A stretch of 64,000 nt of DNA, taken from NCBI RefSeq assembly GCF_001641335.1, contig NZ_LVEM01000001.1, positions 842,580-906,579 of the forward strand, given 5' to 3'. Origin of the DNA: Bradyrhizobium stylosanthis (GTDB lineage Bacteria; Pseudomonadota; Alphaproteobacteria; Rhizobiales; Xanthobacteraceae). The notes under the pieces are model-generated. The model searched no databases and was not told the origin of the DNA. It was given only the letters and a program-made list of their open reading frames with translations. Positions 63,939 through 64,000 of this stretch are shown piece by piece. The stretch's first letter is position 1. Each line of letters opens with the position of its first letter. The translations under genes and the position numbers were made by a program.

Positions 63939-64000
63939 TTGTCAAGGACGAAGGCGCGCACGGCGTTGTTGGGGCAGCTGGAGGAGGCGATGCGCAGGTC
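63939..64000 (+). CDS. N-terminus of a transcriptional regulator, cut by the window end
   Basis: Begins with TTG at 63939 (GAGAAGAGG upstream) and reads LSRTKARTALLGQLEEAMRR before the window ends. The start of a helical, basic N-terminus divergent from the monooxygenase gene, with the dyad at 63892, is typical of MarR-family regulators; the family cannot be confirmed from 20 residues. Confidence 0.5.
   Translation, partial: MSRTKARTALLGQLEEAMRR

Overview
This 64 kb window is a stretch of bacterial chromosome, most probably from Bradyrhizobium (Alphaproteobacteria, Hyphomicrobiales). The basis is high-GC coding sequence throughout, an LdtR-type MarR regulator, a GcrA cell-cycle regulator, an arginyl-transferase-like Bpt, a rhizobial porin, a K+-independent H+-pyrophosphatase, the gene order glyA-nrdR-ribD-ribE-ribH-nusB-thiL, the block yceD-plsX-fabH-ihfA-merR-tRNA-Pro, and several families of short palindromic intergenic repeats of the sort found in Bradyrhizobium. 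The species assignment is inference; no search was run.

Layout. 0-8 kb: parC, an orphan peptide-type ABC binding protein with a GMC oxidoreductase, a shortened LysR regulator divergent from a RidA-type deaminase, and an ATC-hydrolase-like protein. 7.9-10.9 kb: a repeat-rich region with two unrecognised genes of less GC-biased composition. 11-14.4 kb: a rhodanese-ChrB/ChrA chromate module divergent from a His-rich CDF metal exporter. 14.4-25.7 kb: exported metallo-beta-lactamase, EamA and MFS transporters, adenylate cyclase, Nramp Mn transporter (with a likely Mur/Fur operator), bpt, an RDD protein and hemB (with a likely Irr box). 26-36.7 kb: ldtR, two small conserved proteins, then one-carbon, riboflavin and thiamine housekeeping genes and hppA with a strong terminator.

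37.0-41.6 kb is the most unusual locus. Four closely spaced genes encode a free-standing NRPS-type N-methyltransferase, a stand-alone amino acid adenylating enzyme, a divergent MBOAT membrane acyltransferase and a carrier protein. Three pairs resemble DltA, DltB and DltC of Gram-positive D-alanylation, but with a methyltransferase and no DltD. I infer a pathway that activates an amino acid, possibly N-methylates it on the carrier, and moves it through the membrane onto an exported acceptor.

41.6-48.1 kb: orphan TctC binding protein, bamE, a bc1 chaperone, yceD, plsX, fabH, ihfA, a MerR-like regulator and tRNA-Pro(GGG). 48.4-64 kb is accessory metabolism: Tat-exported epoxide hydrolase with a TetR regulator, alpha/beta hydrolases, an SDR, a MarR regulator, a porin followed by a candidate small RNA, gcrA, formamidase-like protein, YdcF-like protein, DUF169 protein, a saccharopine-dehydrogenase-like reductase, and an FAD monooxygenase divergent from a regulator that is cut off by the window end; the pair shares an excellent palindromic operator.
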